Shown in pieces: positions 43,074 to 53,400 of a DNA stretch of 64,000 bases. Within the stretch, counting starts at the first letter, position 1. Each line of letters begins with the position of its first letter. The notes below the pieces were generated by a model. It worked only from the letters and a program-made list of their open reading frames with translations, did not search any database and was not told the DNA's origin. Origin of the DNA: Meconema thalassinum (Eukaryota > Arthropoda > Insecta > Orthoptera > Tettigoniidae). Both the position numbers and the translations under genes were made by a program. The stretch covers positions 344,322,444 to 344,386,443 of the forward strand of contig OX336389.2 of NCBI GenBank assembly GCA_946902985.2, read 5' to 3'.

Positions 43074-43616
43074 TCATAGTGGCTTTAGCACCAACTTGTA
43101 AGTCACTGGTGTGGTAGAATCTAGATCAATGAGTTGTTGATCTCTCTTGATCAGTCTTAATGTTATATTACTAATACTATCGACAGCCACAGAATGAAAA
43201 AGCACCACTGGAGGGTTTTCACGAATAATATAGCCATTGGGCGATGTCACAATAAAGTCATAAAGCGAATGCGATGGTTCCCTATTGGTGTGCACTTGGC
43301 TAATAATATTACATGTCACCGACACATGATGGTCCTCAATGAATTTCATTTCATGGTCCGATTCATGTTTTTTGGGCTCCAACACGCGTGGTTTAAATCC
43401 TAGTAATGGACCAATGGAATCGGGACGTGTTTTAAAGTCAATGTTGAATGTAGAGAAAATACTGCAGCGATGAGTGTTGGTATTTCCTACAAGTTCAAAC
43501 TTGCGCGTTCCATCGAGAAATGACTTTAAACCATATTCATTGATCAACACCACTAAAATGTGTTCATAAATGTCATCGATCGTGTATCCACCAGAGATCA
43601 GGTTAAGCACGTCCAT
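43074..43616 (-). CDS. Minor capsid/penton-like protein
   Basis: 180 residues, intact, ATG at 43616. Starts MDVLNLISGGYTIDDIYEHI. It contains FNIDFKTRPDSIGPLLGFK, a CNIISQVHTN strand and PNGYIIRENPP, and ends SNITLRLIKRDQQLIDL...YKLVLKPL. The DSIG-LLGF signature and the C-terminal NITLRL strand are typical of the small jelly-roll capsid protein of Polintons. It lies 120 bases upstream (in transcription) of the major capsid gene. One of the few structural genes here without a lesion. Confidence 0.65.
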   Translation of the reverse strand: MDVLNLISGGYTIDDIYEHILVVLINEYGLKSFLDGTRKFELVGNTNTHRCSIFSTFNIDFKTRPDSIGPLLGFKPRVLEPKKHESDHEMKFIEDHHVSVTCNIISQVHTNREPSHSLYDFIVTSPNGYIIRENPPVVLFHSVAVDSISNITLRLIKRDQQLIDLDSTTPVTYKLVLKPL

Positions 43617-43676
43617 GCAGTGTAAATGTTTTACTTTCTGCCGACATACTGTTGACGGTTTTGCTTATGCTGCGTC

Positions 43677-44000
43677 TTATATTAAAAAAAAACACAAACG
43701 TCCACACTGTTGGCTGTTAAACGTTTGCTCACGTTTCACATTATAATATATCTTGATCCTGTTTCCAAAATAGGTCACTAGTTCCATGGGCGGTGGCAAA
43801 TTCCCAAAACTGTCAAAGTACCATACGGTGGATCCCTCTTTGACATAGCTACATAATGCGTTCCTGGTCCTCGGTGATCATCCAAATTGACAACAGCACA
43901 TTCCTGTTTCCAGGGTCGTGGGGATAATTGGTTTCGAATAAACACACCTCGAAAATGAGAAAGCTTTAGTTGTTTAGCATAGCTTTCCACTTGTTGATGC
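43677..44000 (-). pseudogene. Adenain-like maturation cysteine protease with one frameshift
   Basis: The first frame (to about 43850) has FRGVFIRNQL and VVNLDDHRGPGTHYVA, the latter carrying the catalytic His. A one-base loss near 43848 shifts the frame. The second frame has WYFDSFGNLPPP, with the conserved Asp, and near its end NSQQCGRLC, with the Gln and catalytic Cys, before TAA at 43679-43677. His, Asp and Cys order and the FDSFG...PP signature match adenovirus-type (Ulp1-fold) proteases of Polintons, which process capsid precursors. No ATG is evident at the start. Confidence 0.82.
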
Positions 44001-44001
44001 G

Positions 44002-44497
44002 TCAGGGCATGTCTTGCTTTAGCTGAGTTTTTTTTATATTTCGAAATGGTGAAATACCAAATCCTTGTTGATAAAAGGCTGGCTTCAAATTGGCATTTCT
44101 AGCCCCCATAGCAATCGCTTCCATCGTTTCATTGTGTCGCTGACTTTCTTTGAGTTGTTGCTTGCCCTGCTGCGTGGCTTTATTGGTTTTCGCCACTGCA
44201 CTGGCACCGCCCAAAAGTGAACCCAGAGCAGCCAGACCAGCAAATAAAGCAGGTAAAAATCCCTCTCGTTTGGGGACGGGAATCACTCGCCCTTGTTTTG
44301 AACACTGTCGCTGACGTTTTGGAATAACACGTCTCTGTGCTGCTCGAAGAGCTTTCCTTATGGTCAATACATTATTTTTTCTTTTTTTTCTTTCGCAACG
44401 GTTTGTCCACGAATGTCTTAAGCCCAGGTTTTGCCAAGGACAGGGTCTTATTTTTAGTCGTTTTAGTCTTTCTCACCACATATCTTTGTTTCACCAT
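44002..44497 (-). pseudogene. pVI/core-like basic and amphipathic virion protein, split at an A-tract
   Basis: From ATG 44497 a basic 41-codon stretch (VVRKTKTTKNK..., ending RKKKKKK) stops in an A-rich run at about 44372-44392. One base out of frame, the run continues into LTIRKALRAAQRR, a basic patch and GFLPALFAGLAALGSLLGG, a glycine-rich amphipathic/hydrophobic segment, then a Gln-rich end. Such a segment is typical of membrane-lytic or DNA-core minor proteins of adenovirus-like particles. Whether it was one gene or two is not certain; a slip in the A-run is the simplest reading. Confidence 0.55.
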
Positions 44498-44519
44498 GAT
44501 GATAATGACCACCAACCTT

Positions 44520-45281
44520 TCACAAGAAAGTTAAATCACAACTAACGTCAGATTGTTGTTTCATGGCTGTATATTCCAATTCCACATATAGTGGGAAATC
44601 GTTTATGGTTTTTCCCGCTTGCTTTTCATCCCATGTCAACATAAGATGAAATGATAATTCGTCACCTGCATTGACCATTTCATGGTTATGGACCAACATC
44701 ATATGACCATTTATCTGTATTTGTAAATGGTTTTCATCAGGCATCGAGTATTTCATGTGAATGGTTCCATGGCAGTGTAATCGATAGTGGCTTAAAACCG
44801 AAGCAAGCACATAGGTCAAGTGCTAGTCATGGACTAGCGGTAAATGGTTTCCGTCATTCAAAGGTTTTTCATTTGTCAGATAAAATAAAAATACGGATGG
44901 GATAAATTTATAAAGCCTTTTCATTTCATAGGTCACATAACGCTTGGTACAGACATCGTCTTCGTCTTGTGGGTCTTCCACGTGAATAATCCGATAGTGA
45001 TTAGCGCTATAGCCATTCACTGTAAGCTGAGGCACTTTGTCATAAAACTCATACTCTTTGTTATCCGCATACTTTTTTGTAGTAACGTCTGTAGACACTT
45101 GAGGATGTTTTACATGGGTTAACCGCTTTCCCTTAAAGTCATAATCTCCCTGTTTAGTGCGTGGCACTACTGACCTATCCACATAGTGTTTATTAGCAGA
45201 ATCTGTTTCTTGTTTAGGATCATGAATGGGGACAGACCTAGCTTTGGCCATCAACGCACGTCCAAAGACATCCATCGCCAA
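44520..45281 (-). pseudogene. Fibre-like protein with shaft repeats, one in-frame stop
   Basis: The frame is open from 45281 apart from TAG at 44825-44823, 254 codons in all. Three shaft-like repeats occur near residues 20-115: ETDSANKHYVD, VSTDVTTKKYAD and DEDDVCTKRYV, each a D-x-x-(T/N)K-YV unit as seen in tail-fibre/fibre shafts. The part after the stop is beta-rich (LQIQINGHMMLVHNHEM, LYVELEYTAM) and could be the head. A spike for host attachment is an inference from the repeats and from position at the end of the capsid block. Confidence 0.55.
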
Positions 45282-45367
45282 CCTGTAGTATGAGTCAACT
45301 GTTTCTATGACAAGGCTCGGTGTCCTGTATATAGACAGCCTGCTAGCCTGTCTAAGCCTTAGTTGAA
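45282..45367. promoter_or_regulatory. Divergent promoter region between fibre-like gene and ATPase
   Basis: Only 86 bases separate the two divergent starts. A GTATATAG at about 45336 is the sole TATA-like sequence. The two gene blocks probably share this control region. Confidence 0.4.
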
Positions 45368-46066
45368 ATGAAGATTACTAAGCAGCAAGAGTCATTCCCC
45401 GTGGGGGACATGGTTTCCCATCTCTGTCCCACATCACGTGAACAACGCCATGGTTTACTGTTTCCATCTTCCATTCGTTGCATCATTGTGGGACCTTCCG
45501 GCTGTGGAAAGACCAATCTTTTGCTAACACTCATCACAGCGCCCAATGGTCTGCGTTTTCAAAATATTTATATTCTTGCAAAATCTCTCTACCAACCCCT
45601 CTACGTGTTTCTGAATCAAGTCATGTCTGGATTACAAAAAGAGAATATGGGTTATTTCACATTTTCCATGCAAGAAAATGTTATTTCACCGGATGAGGTA
45701 AAGCCTGATTCACTCATGATTTTCGAAGATGTATCCACTGAACGTCAAGGCATTATTCAAAGCAATTTCAGCATGGGTCGACACGAACATATCGATTGCT
45801 TCTATCTTGAACAAACGTATTATAAAATGTCCAAACAGTTGATTCGTGACAATGCCAATGTCATTGTTTTATTTCGCCAGAACGAGAGGAACAGTCGTCA
45901 CATTTATAATGAACATGTGAATCCGGATATGACCTTTTAAATGTTTTCAGAATTGTGTGCCAAGAGCTGGAACACTCAACGTCATGCCTGTTTAGTGATT
46001 GACAAACAAAGTGAACTCAATCAAGGACGGTATCGCTTAGGGTTTGATCATTTTATTGCTATTTAA
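45368..46066 (+). pseudogene. FtsK/HerA-type genome-packaging ATPase, one in-frame stop
   Basis: 232 codons from ATG 45368 to TAA 46064-46066, interrupted by TAA at 45938-45940. Walker A is GPSGCGKT (about 45491-45514) and Walker B is SLMIFEDV (about 45709-45733). YLEQTYYKMSKQLIRDNAN (about 45804-45860) and the FRQNERNSRHIYNEH block follow. Past the stop the frame continues with a QGRYRLGFDHF end typical of the family. The A32-like ATPase pumps DNA into capsids in Polintons, adintoviruses and giant viruses. The single stop near the end would cost about 42 residues. Confidence 0.9.
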
Positions 46067-46107
46067 GGCACTGACTCATTCGCTGTCAAGTCATTTGTCA
46101 AGACACC

Positions 46108-47109
46108 ATGGCGTTAGCAGAGAGTCAATTGAAAAAGCATATTATTAGAGCAAAAATACTATTCGCCAAACGTTTCGTCAATTGAAACGATCACGTGCAG
46201 ATCATGCTATGTTTATTCAACAACGTTTAGAACCTCCGCTAAAAGCCATGTTCAAACCCTCTTTCAAGCCATCTGAAACGCTACCCACCGTTTCACAATC
46301 CACGCAGAGGCTGCACGAGGACCCTGAGGAAGAGGAACAGGAAGATTTGACTAGTGTTAGCGAAGTTGAGGATGACGAGGTACAAGTGTTTACGCCTCAA
46401 AAAAAGGCCGCACCCCTTGCAGAGTTTTTGAGAAAAAAGAAATCCTTGGCCATGGTCGAAACACCTTGCCCTTCCAGATCGTCTCCGTTTTCACAAGTCT
46501 TGGCCACCCCTCAAAATAAAGCTCAACTGAAAACCATTTTAATAAAATATTATGGAGCAACACTACAACCCTATCTCATGGATCTATTTATTGGAAACAC
46601 AGATACCACGTATGGTGTTCGCTATGAGGATGAGAGTTTTAAAATTGGGATTCATCCATTAAATTTGCTCGTACTTCAGCTGTCATTAAAACATTAACTA
46701 TAAATTGACGCCAGGACTGTTAAAGCTCCTCTTCTCTCGAACACCCTCATTCCATGATTATACGTCAGAGGACCTTGGCAAATATAAATCCAATTTATTT
46801 GACACCCATGCCCACAAAAGACAGTATGATCCCACTCAACAAGTGAATGCCAATATATCTCAAAAATATAAAACCATCATTGCAAAAATGTTTCCCTCCA
46901 GTCAAAGTGGTCATCGTAATGTGTCCGCTTCGGGAGTGACATTTAAACCATTAAAACACCTTGTGGATGTTACCTACTGGCACAATCCCAATAAGCTCGT
47001 CCAGCGGCTACAGTTGTTGCATGCTTCACGTCAAGCCGGCCATACCGGTCATGATTGGGAAATTCAAGAAATTGAACAAGAACTTCGAAATGCCAAAATT
47101 ATTGTTTAA
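46108..47109 (+). pseudogene. Conserved Polinton protein of unknown function, two frameshifts
   Basis: Begins at ATG 46108 (MALAESQLKKH). It shifts near 46160 into the frame of 46182-46697, which holds an acidic Glu-rich stretch, KKAAPLAEFLRKKKSLA and DTTYGVRYEDESFKIG. It shifts again near 46697-46705 into TPGLLKLLFSRTP, YTSEDLGKYKSNLFDTHAHKR and a charged end at 47109. A 'YG-R-E...IG...TPGL--LLF...YT--DL--YK--L--T-A' order recurs in Polinton proteins adjacent to the integrase; its role is not known to me. The end overlaps the integrase start by 20 bases. Confidence 0.6.
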
Positions 47110-48037
47110 GCCCTCACCCATTAAAATGGGTATTGCTCACGAGTTGCATCGCCCAGCTAGGCGTCACTATCCGTGACTTAAGGTGATTTCACGAGGTGTG
47201 GATGAACTTTGGCAGGCTGACTTGGTTGAAATGATACCCTATGCTGGCGTTAACGACGGTGTACGCTCTATGTTGACCGTCATTGATGTGTATTCCAAAA
47301 TGGCCTTTGTTGAACCTGTGCATCGCAAGTCTGGTCCACTAGTTTCCAAGGCCTTTCAACATATTATTCAACACTCCAAACGTCAACCTCAGTTGCTACA
47401 AACCGACCAGGGGAAATAATTTTTCAACAAGGATTTCTCCAGTTTTCTCAAATCTAAGGTTATTCACCATTACACCACGTACAGCAATCTCAAAGCCAGC
47501 GTGGTCGAGCGGTTTAACCGAACATTGAAAACCCATATGTGGAAAGTGTTTACCGCTCAGGGCAGTTATCGCTGGTTGGACATGTTACCTGGGCTAGTGT
47601 CACGTTGCAATGACACCAAACATAGAACCATTGGGACCAAGCCACGCCTCGTGACCAAACATATTCAGCGACTGGATAAACTGTTTAACCCCATAAAAAC
47701 AGCAGATCCTAAACGTCATCGACTGAAAATTGGGGATTTTGTTCGTGTGAGCAAATTTAAGTCTGCCTTCAATAAGGGCTACACGCCTCAGTGGGGGACT
47801 GAACTATTTCGAATTCTTCAAGTCAACTTGGACAGTCCAGTCACCTATTTACTCCAAGACCTCAATCATCAACCCATAAAAGGTAGATTTTATCTCCGTG
47901 ATCTTCAAAAAACAGCATTTCCTAAACATTCTCTTGTGGAAAAAGTGCTGAAACAAAAAGGAAATAAATTATATGTCAAATGGTTAGGATTTAACTCAAC
48001 GTTTAATTCTTGGATCAATAAATTACATCTTGTATGA
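47090..48037 (+). pseudogene. Retroviral-type integrase with chromodomain, two in-frame stops
   Basis: 315 codons from ATG 47090 to about 48037. IAHELHRPARRHY precedes TGA 47174-47176. DELWQADLVEM has the first catalytic Asp (about 47203-47235). A TVIDVYSKMAFVEP strand follows, then LLQTDQGK with the second Asp and TAA 47417-47419. SVVERFNRTLKT has the catalytic Glu (about 47495-47530). Near the end, LVEKVLKQKGNKLYVKWLGF is a chromodomain. Integrases of this type insert Polintons with 6 bp duplications, which fits the GTACTC observed. The chromodomain could direct insertion to marked chromatin. Both stops lie in one uninterrupted frame. Confidence 0.93.
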
Positions 48038-48589
48038 ATCTGTGCACTTTTTATTTATTTATTTATTTTATTGAATCGTGTTGTACGAGAGCTCTGTGTA
48101 CGGCGCTCCACGCTTCGTGCATGTATATGTTTATCTTTCTCTCTCCACACCCGCGTCTCACTCCTTAACTCCATGTTGACATACAACTCGTTCAGCTATT
48201 GGCTGTCATGGGTTCTCCACTCCTCCCCTCACCTCTCCCCCGGTTCTCTGGCCCCGCCCCATCACCACTCTGCAGTGGTCACGTGATTTCATGTTCTCTC
48301 TTTGTGTTCACCCATTCCCCTCTCTCCCCCTTTCCTCTCTGCGGGGCCCCTGTCTGCTGCTTCTGCTCGGCTCGCCTGGCTAGCCGTTATCATCTTTTAC
48401 AGAGTTGCCACATGGTTCCACCTGCTATCATATGAGAGCAGTGTTGTCAGCTTGACTGACCTTCCATTCTGTTAGCCGACTAGCCATGCCTGAAGAAGAT
48501 ATTCTTTCCGTTCTGGCCGCCAGTCAGACATACATACACAAAGCAAGTTCTGTTGTTAACCACTATAAAAAAAAAGCCTTGCTCTTTAT
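48038..48589. other. Right internal spacer of Polinton B
   Basis: Between the integrase and the right TIR. A (TTTA)n run at 48048-48070, then C-rich DNA without a protein-like ORF. No poly(A) signal is clear beyond the AATAAA inside the integrase end. Confidence 0.5.
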
Positions 48590-49541
48590 TCGTCTCATAG
48601 CATTATGAATTTTGTCTGGTTACTGGTCAGTGTTAACTAACATGTTTTAAATATCGCCATGAGGGATTTTCTAAATATTCACCTTCATTCGTTTGTCATA
48701 GGAAAATATCGGAAAGCGACCCCTCGTTTTGCCATACATCGCCCCGTCGAAATAGCCATTTCCAGTATTCACCATGCTCAGTCATAGCCTCGTTGGAACA
48801 CACGCCCAGCGCTACCGGCTCTCTGTCTACAAACACTCTTTTATTTAAAAATATAAAAAATGCACAGTTCTTGTCCTAGAGACTTGATATTTATTTTCAG
48901 TGTAGAGGGGGTAGGGACCTTTCATTTATGTCAAACAAACTTACTTGTAAACTTGTTAGTTTCCAAAATAGTAAAAATTCAAAATTTCAGTGTTTTCAAA
49001 AAAATCTCAAAAATAAAAAAAGATTATTATAAAAAATAAAGGTCATAGAGACCATTCGTTTCAACTGTGGCACAACGTTCTATCATGTTTGGTTTTCAAA
49101 CTATTGCCTACTTTCAAAAACAAAATTTTTCATTTTTTTAAATTACCAACACCCATTCTTAGCCAAGAGCATGTCATCCCAACGCCAACAATACCTCGTT
49201 CGTCAAAATCCGACCATCCACTCACCAATTATCGCCAATGTTCGCGAGAAAGTAGGCTATCATTTTTTTCCCTCCCACACCCTTGAAACTTGCTGCCCAC
49301 CTAAAGGGCTGCCCACCTAAAGGGCTACCCACCTTTCATTAACGTCAAACAAACATTTATCCAAAATTCACCGTTTCCAAAATAGCGCCAATCCAAAAAA
49401 AAAATTCAGATAAATCTTTTTTAAATACCAACACACATTCTTAGCAATCAGGACGACATCCCAACGCCAGCAATACCTCGTTCGTTAAAATCCGACTATG
49501 CGTTCGGGATATATCGGCAAAGTTCGTAGGAAAGTAGGCTG
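48590..49541 (-). repeat. Polinton B right TIR, inner part
   Basis: Inverted match of 34320-35300, including the phrase CAAAACGAGGGGTCGC (complement at about 48719). Two more copies of the subterminal motif lie near 49200 and 49490. Cut at 49541 by the LTR element, whose TSD is GCTG at 49538-49541. Confidence 0.92.
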
Positions 49542-50419
49542 TGTTTTAGATCCCTTAGTTGGGGGTAGTTGGATCTAGAACATATGTGTTAGTGTACCAA
49601 TTTGGAAGGTGATTCCTAGAGAGGGCAGCTTACCGTAGCTGGGTAAGCTCACCAGTGTAGAGTGTTGTATGATGTTTAAATGCTAGGGGGTGCTCCTGTA
49701 AAGACGTAAGTATCGCTTATGGGGATGATCTGCTGGGCGCAGGTTAATGTACTAGACTCCCAGCTGGTCAGAAGGAATTATATAACAATCCTGCTTGTGT
49801 CAGCTATGCTGGCGGCTTGCAGCCAGCGGTCGCGTGTGAGAGACACAATAGAACTTGAGCCGGCGATTACAGGCTACTGTTGTCACGCTTACTCGTGACG
49901 AGAGTCGGGAAGGGTGTTAGGATGTGAAGAGGCGTGTAATTACGAATACAAGGTGTAGTTTACTGACCAAGTATTTATTGGTCAGTGATGTATGAAATTG
50001 TATGTCCCTTTTAGGGAAGTGTGAACAATAGTGCAAATTAGGTGTACAAGTTTGTGGGGTAGGTTTTACAGAGTATAGGATATCTGAACACTGCTGACTC
50101 ACCTGATGATAACAGCTAGGGCCTCCGGCTGACACACTGTATGACTGATAATCGAGAGAGAGTGTGTCCTCATTAAGGCCTTCCTCTTATAGGCTTTGGT
50201 GTTGTACTGTCAGCATTCCATTGGCATAGCTGCCCCAGTTAGTTATAGTGTAGATGTTATAGTGTGATGCAAGTGTTTGGCAAGCCTTCCAAGTTGGTCA
50301 GCCGCCCTCGCTGTGTAAAAGATGCTGTTCTGGACTTATGAGACTTGCCAGTTAGGGATGGTTTTAATAGATGATGGAGGGTGGCTTCCAGGGCGTGCAA
50401 CCCCTTGGGGGCCTGTACA
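49542..50419 (-). repeat. 3' LTR of the nested element
   Basis: 878 bp, on the plus strand from TGTTTTAGATCCC to CCTGTACA. Matches 58554-59432. Confidence 0.95.
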
Positions 50420-50432
50420 AGCCTCCTCCTCT
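50420..50432 (-). promoter_or_regulatory. Polypurine tract of the nested LTR element
   Basis: Plus-strand AGCCTCCTCCTCT reads AGAGGAGGAGGCT on the minus strand, directly before the 3' LTR. This is where plus-strand DNA synthesis would start. Confidence 0.75.
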
Positions 50433-53400
50433 GATTAGTTCGCGTCCCCGCGAACGGGAACAGAACGTGGAGTTGGGGTGTCGATGTATTAGGTTATTGC
50501 TGAATCTTCCTTGTATCTCTCTTTGTTTCTTCGGTGTCGTGTAGAGGTAGTGATGTCGTGTTGATGTAGCGATGTCGTGTAGATGTGAGATCAGCTCGTG
50601 TTCAGAGGGGTGGGTTTTGGGATATACATATACATTTGACATTTTAAAACAGTTCATGAGAAAAAAAATTGACATTTGCAATATATAAAAAGTTCCAAAA
50701 ATATATGGTTTTGATAATATATTGTTGTTGTGCAGGGAGGAAAAAACCCAGGGCTGGACGTGTGATTGTGCCGTCCGGCTCTATCTTGGGGAAAAAATTT
50801 CTCCCTGCAATGAGAAAGATAAAAGAAGTAGAAAAAATAGGTGTTCCAAGGTATACGTTAGGGGAAATATTTAAAATATGTTTATTGTTTTGGGACAAAA
50901 CGGAACACCTTCACAAATTTGGTTTTAGAAGAAAGAAAATGAAAGAAACAAATCATAATCATTGTGTACATGTGATATTAATGTAGAGAGTATACTGTTT
51001 AATATGTAACTGTGATGTGCGCATATATTAAGATTTATGAATACCATTTATTCCCTCCGCAGACAATGTGGGGGTGCGAAGTATTATTCATACATTTATG
51101 GAAAAATAACTGCCCGTGGGCGCATTACTTAGTGCTAATTTACAATTTACAATTATCTTACGGACTAACTAAGCGCGCTAAATTTCTGTTACTCTAATCT
51201 ATGTGGTACCTCATCGTCATCATTTCTAACAAACTTATGCTAATAGCGTTGCCCCCTGTGGGTGGGCGCGACTATCATGGCGGTACAACCCGTCCTTTAC
51301 ATGAGGAGTCCGCGTTGTGTGGCCGTATGTCACCTCTCATATTAGGTGAGATATCCATTAAACGTTGATCCTACCTGCGGTGGGGTATATCCCACAGGCA
51401 TATCTCCCCCGTGGTGCGGATTTATTACCTGTAAGCAAAATTTATTGAGGTGTGTAGAGGGGGGGGGGGGGAATTGTGTGTGTGAGTGGGGGTTAGCAAG
51501 ACGTGTATGGGCGTGGGAAAAATATTTACAGAGGGCTATATACAATGTCGCCACCTGTTGGTAAAGAAAAGAAATTATTGGACATATATGTATATGTATA
51601 GGGTGTTTACCCTTGTCATGCTGCGTATTGGCCTGTAAAACATGACAGTATGAGCATGGTGCTCAACACGTGGTTGCTACATGGTAGCGGTTGCCTGTAC
51701 CCAGTGGTCAGTTGCCGGCGCTGGACCGATACCTGGCGGGTTGCAAGAAAATATAACATGATATGTAAGCACAATATAATAATGATATTGCCATATAAAA
51801 TCTGGAGAGTGCCCATATTGGCGCCACTCTCTATGCTGACAAAAAATAAATGTCCATAATGATGGAGCACCCTATATTGGGAGCGGGTGTCCCACGTTGG
51901 AGCTCATGGCTGTAAAGCAAGCATATATATGATTAATATCACTGTCCATATGTATGTTTACTCCTGTCTACCAACGTGATAGTGTACTCCTGTTTACCAA
52001 CTAACCTTATGTCTATTTATAGACTACTCTTAGGGATATATAAAAAGTGGCTCCAAATATTGCCTTAACCTAGTGTTGTCATTTTAATACCATTTATCTT
52101 AATATGTTGTTGGGCTTACCCCGGTAGCGGAATTTTAGTTACCGGGTGCCGAGATATTTAGCCTAAATCTGACTTATTCTAGTGTGTTATCGGGCTTACC
52201 CTGGCAACGGATTTGAGTCGCCAGGTGCCGAAATATTCTACCTTAATTATGGTAAGTAAAAATTTTTACTATTTATAAGCCGAATGGTTGACCTTACTTT
52301 ATTGCCGAAATATGCTGTGCTATTATTTAGCAACAGCGGTTATAAAATTTGCTTAATTCTAAGTTGCGTACCAAAATGCAACTGTCTTACATGCTAAAAT
52401 TTTGACCAGAGCGATCGCCCGGGGCAGTTTTACCTCCCCAGATCACCACCCGCACGTATCCTAGAAACACCGGTTGTCTCTAGAATCGCCGGATTCCGCT
52501 CCCTTAATACTAGTTGTCGACATTTATGCTAATGATTATTAATATAGTCGCAGGCGGCTTACGGTGCCACTAAGCAAACCGCTTCGCCTGCTGTATTTGC
52601 CTGCTCATTGCCGTTGCCTTTGCATATGTTGTCGTTGTTGGGTCTGCCCACTTTAACCCCTGTGAGTTGCTCGCCATGCTCCTCATTTAATGCCCTTGGC
52701 TGCCCGCTGCGTCACCATTTATGTGGGGATTGGACATCGTCCAATGGCATAATATCATCTTCGCCCTTATTGGCAGTAATAGTATCCTCTTCGCCCTTAT
52801 TGGCAGTAATAGTATCCTCTTCGCCCTTATTGGCAGTAATAATATCCTCTTCGCCCTTATTGGCAGTAATAGTATCCTTTTCGCCCTTATTCGCAGTAAT
52901 AATAATCTCTTCGCCCTTATTGGCAACAATAATGCTTCACTCCCGCGCATAGGAGTCTTGCTTCCCGCTCTAGAAGCCCTACGTACTTATATCTAACTAA
53001 AAGTCTAGTCCTAGTTGGGTCGTCCCTAGGGTCATCTCCTGAGTCCGGTGTGGAGCTGGCTATTTCTCCCACCATCCTCAGAAAGTCTCCCCTGCAGGTC
53101 TTGGCTTCGACGACCGTGGCACATAGTGGGTGTAACATCTCTTCGTCCTAGGGGCAGGCTAGGCACACCTAGGATTCCGAAGTTTGCCCGTGCCAGGCCA
53201 TGAATGCTTCAACCTTACGTGGTTCGTCTGTTTGGTCTGGTCAGTGAGTTAACTAGGGTAAGGCTCAACATCGCCTTACCCAGCTCTGCTTCTGTGTGGT
53301 GCCTCTTCCCTTCAGCTTACGCTGTCATCATCAATCAGCGTGTCACAGGTTCCTTTTTATATATGGAAAAAATAAGTGTATTGTGTAAATATTTTATTGT

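Noticed and set aside
49917..50135. 72-codon ORF repeated identically at 58929-59147
   Set aside because: It is simply part of the LTR and so appears in both copies.
52721..52996. Repetitive ORFs (ILFALIGSNS-type and ILLLPIRAKR-type) on both strands
   Set aside because: Produced by a 30 bp minisatellite whose period is a multiple of three; no sign of a real protein.
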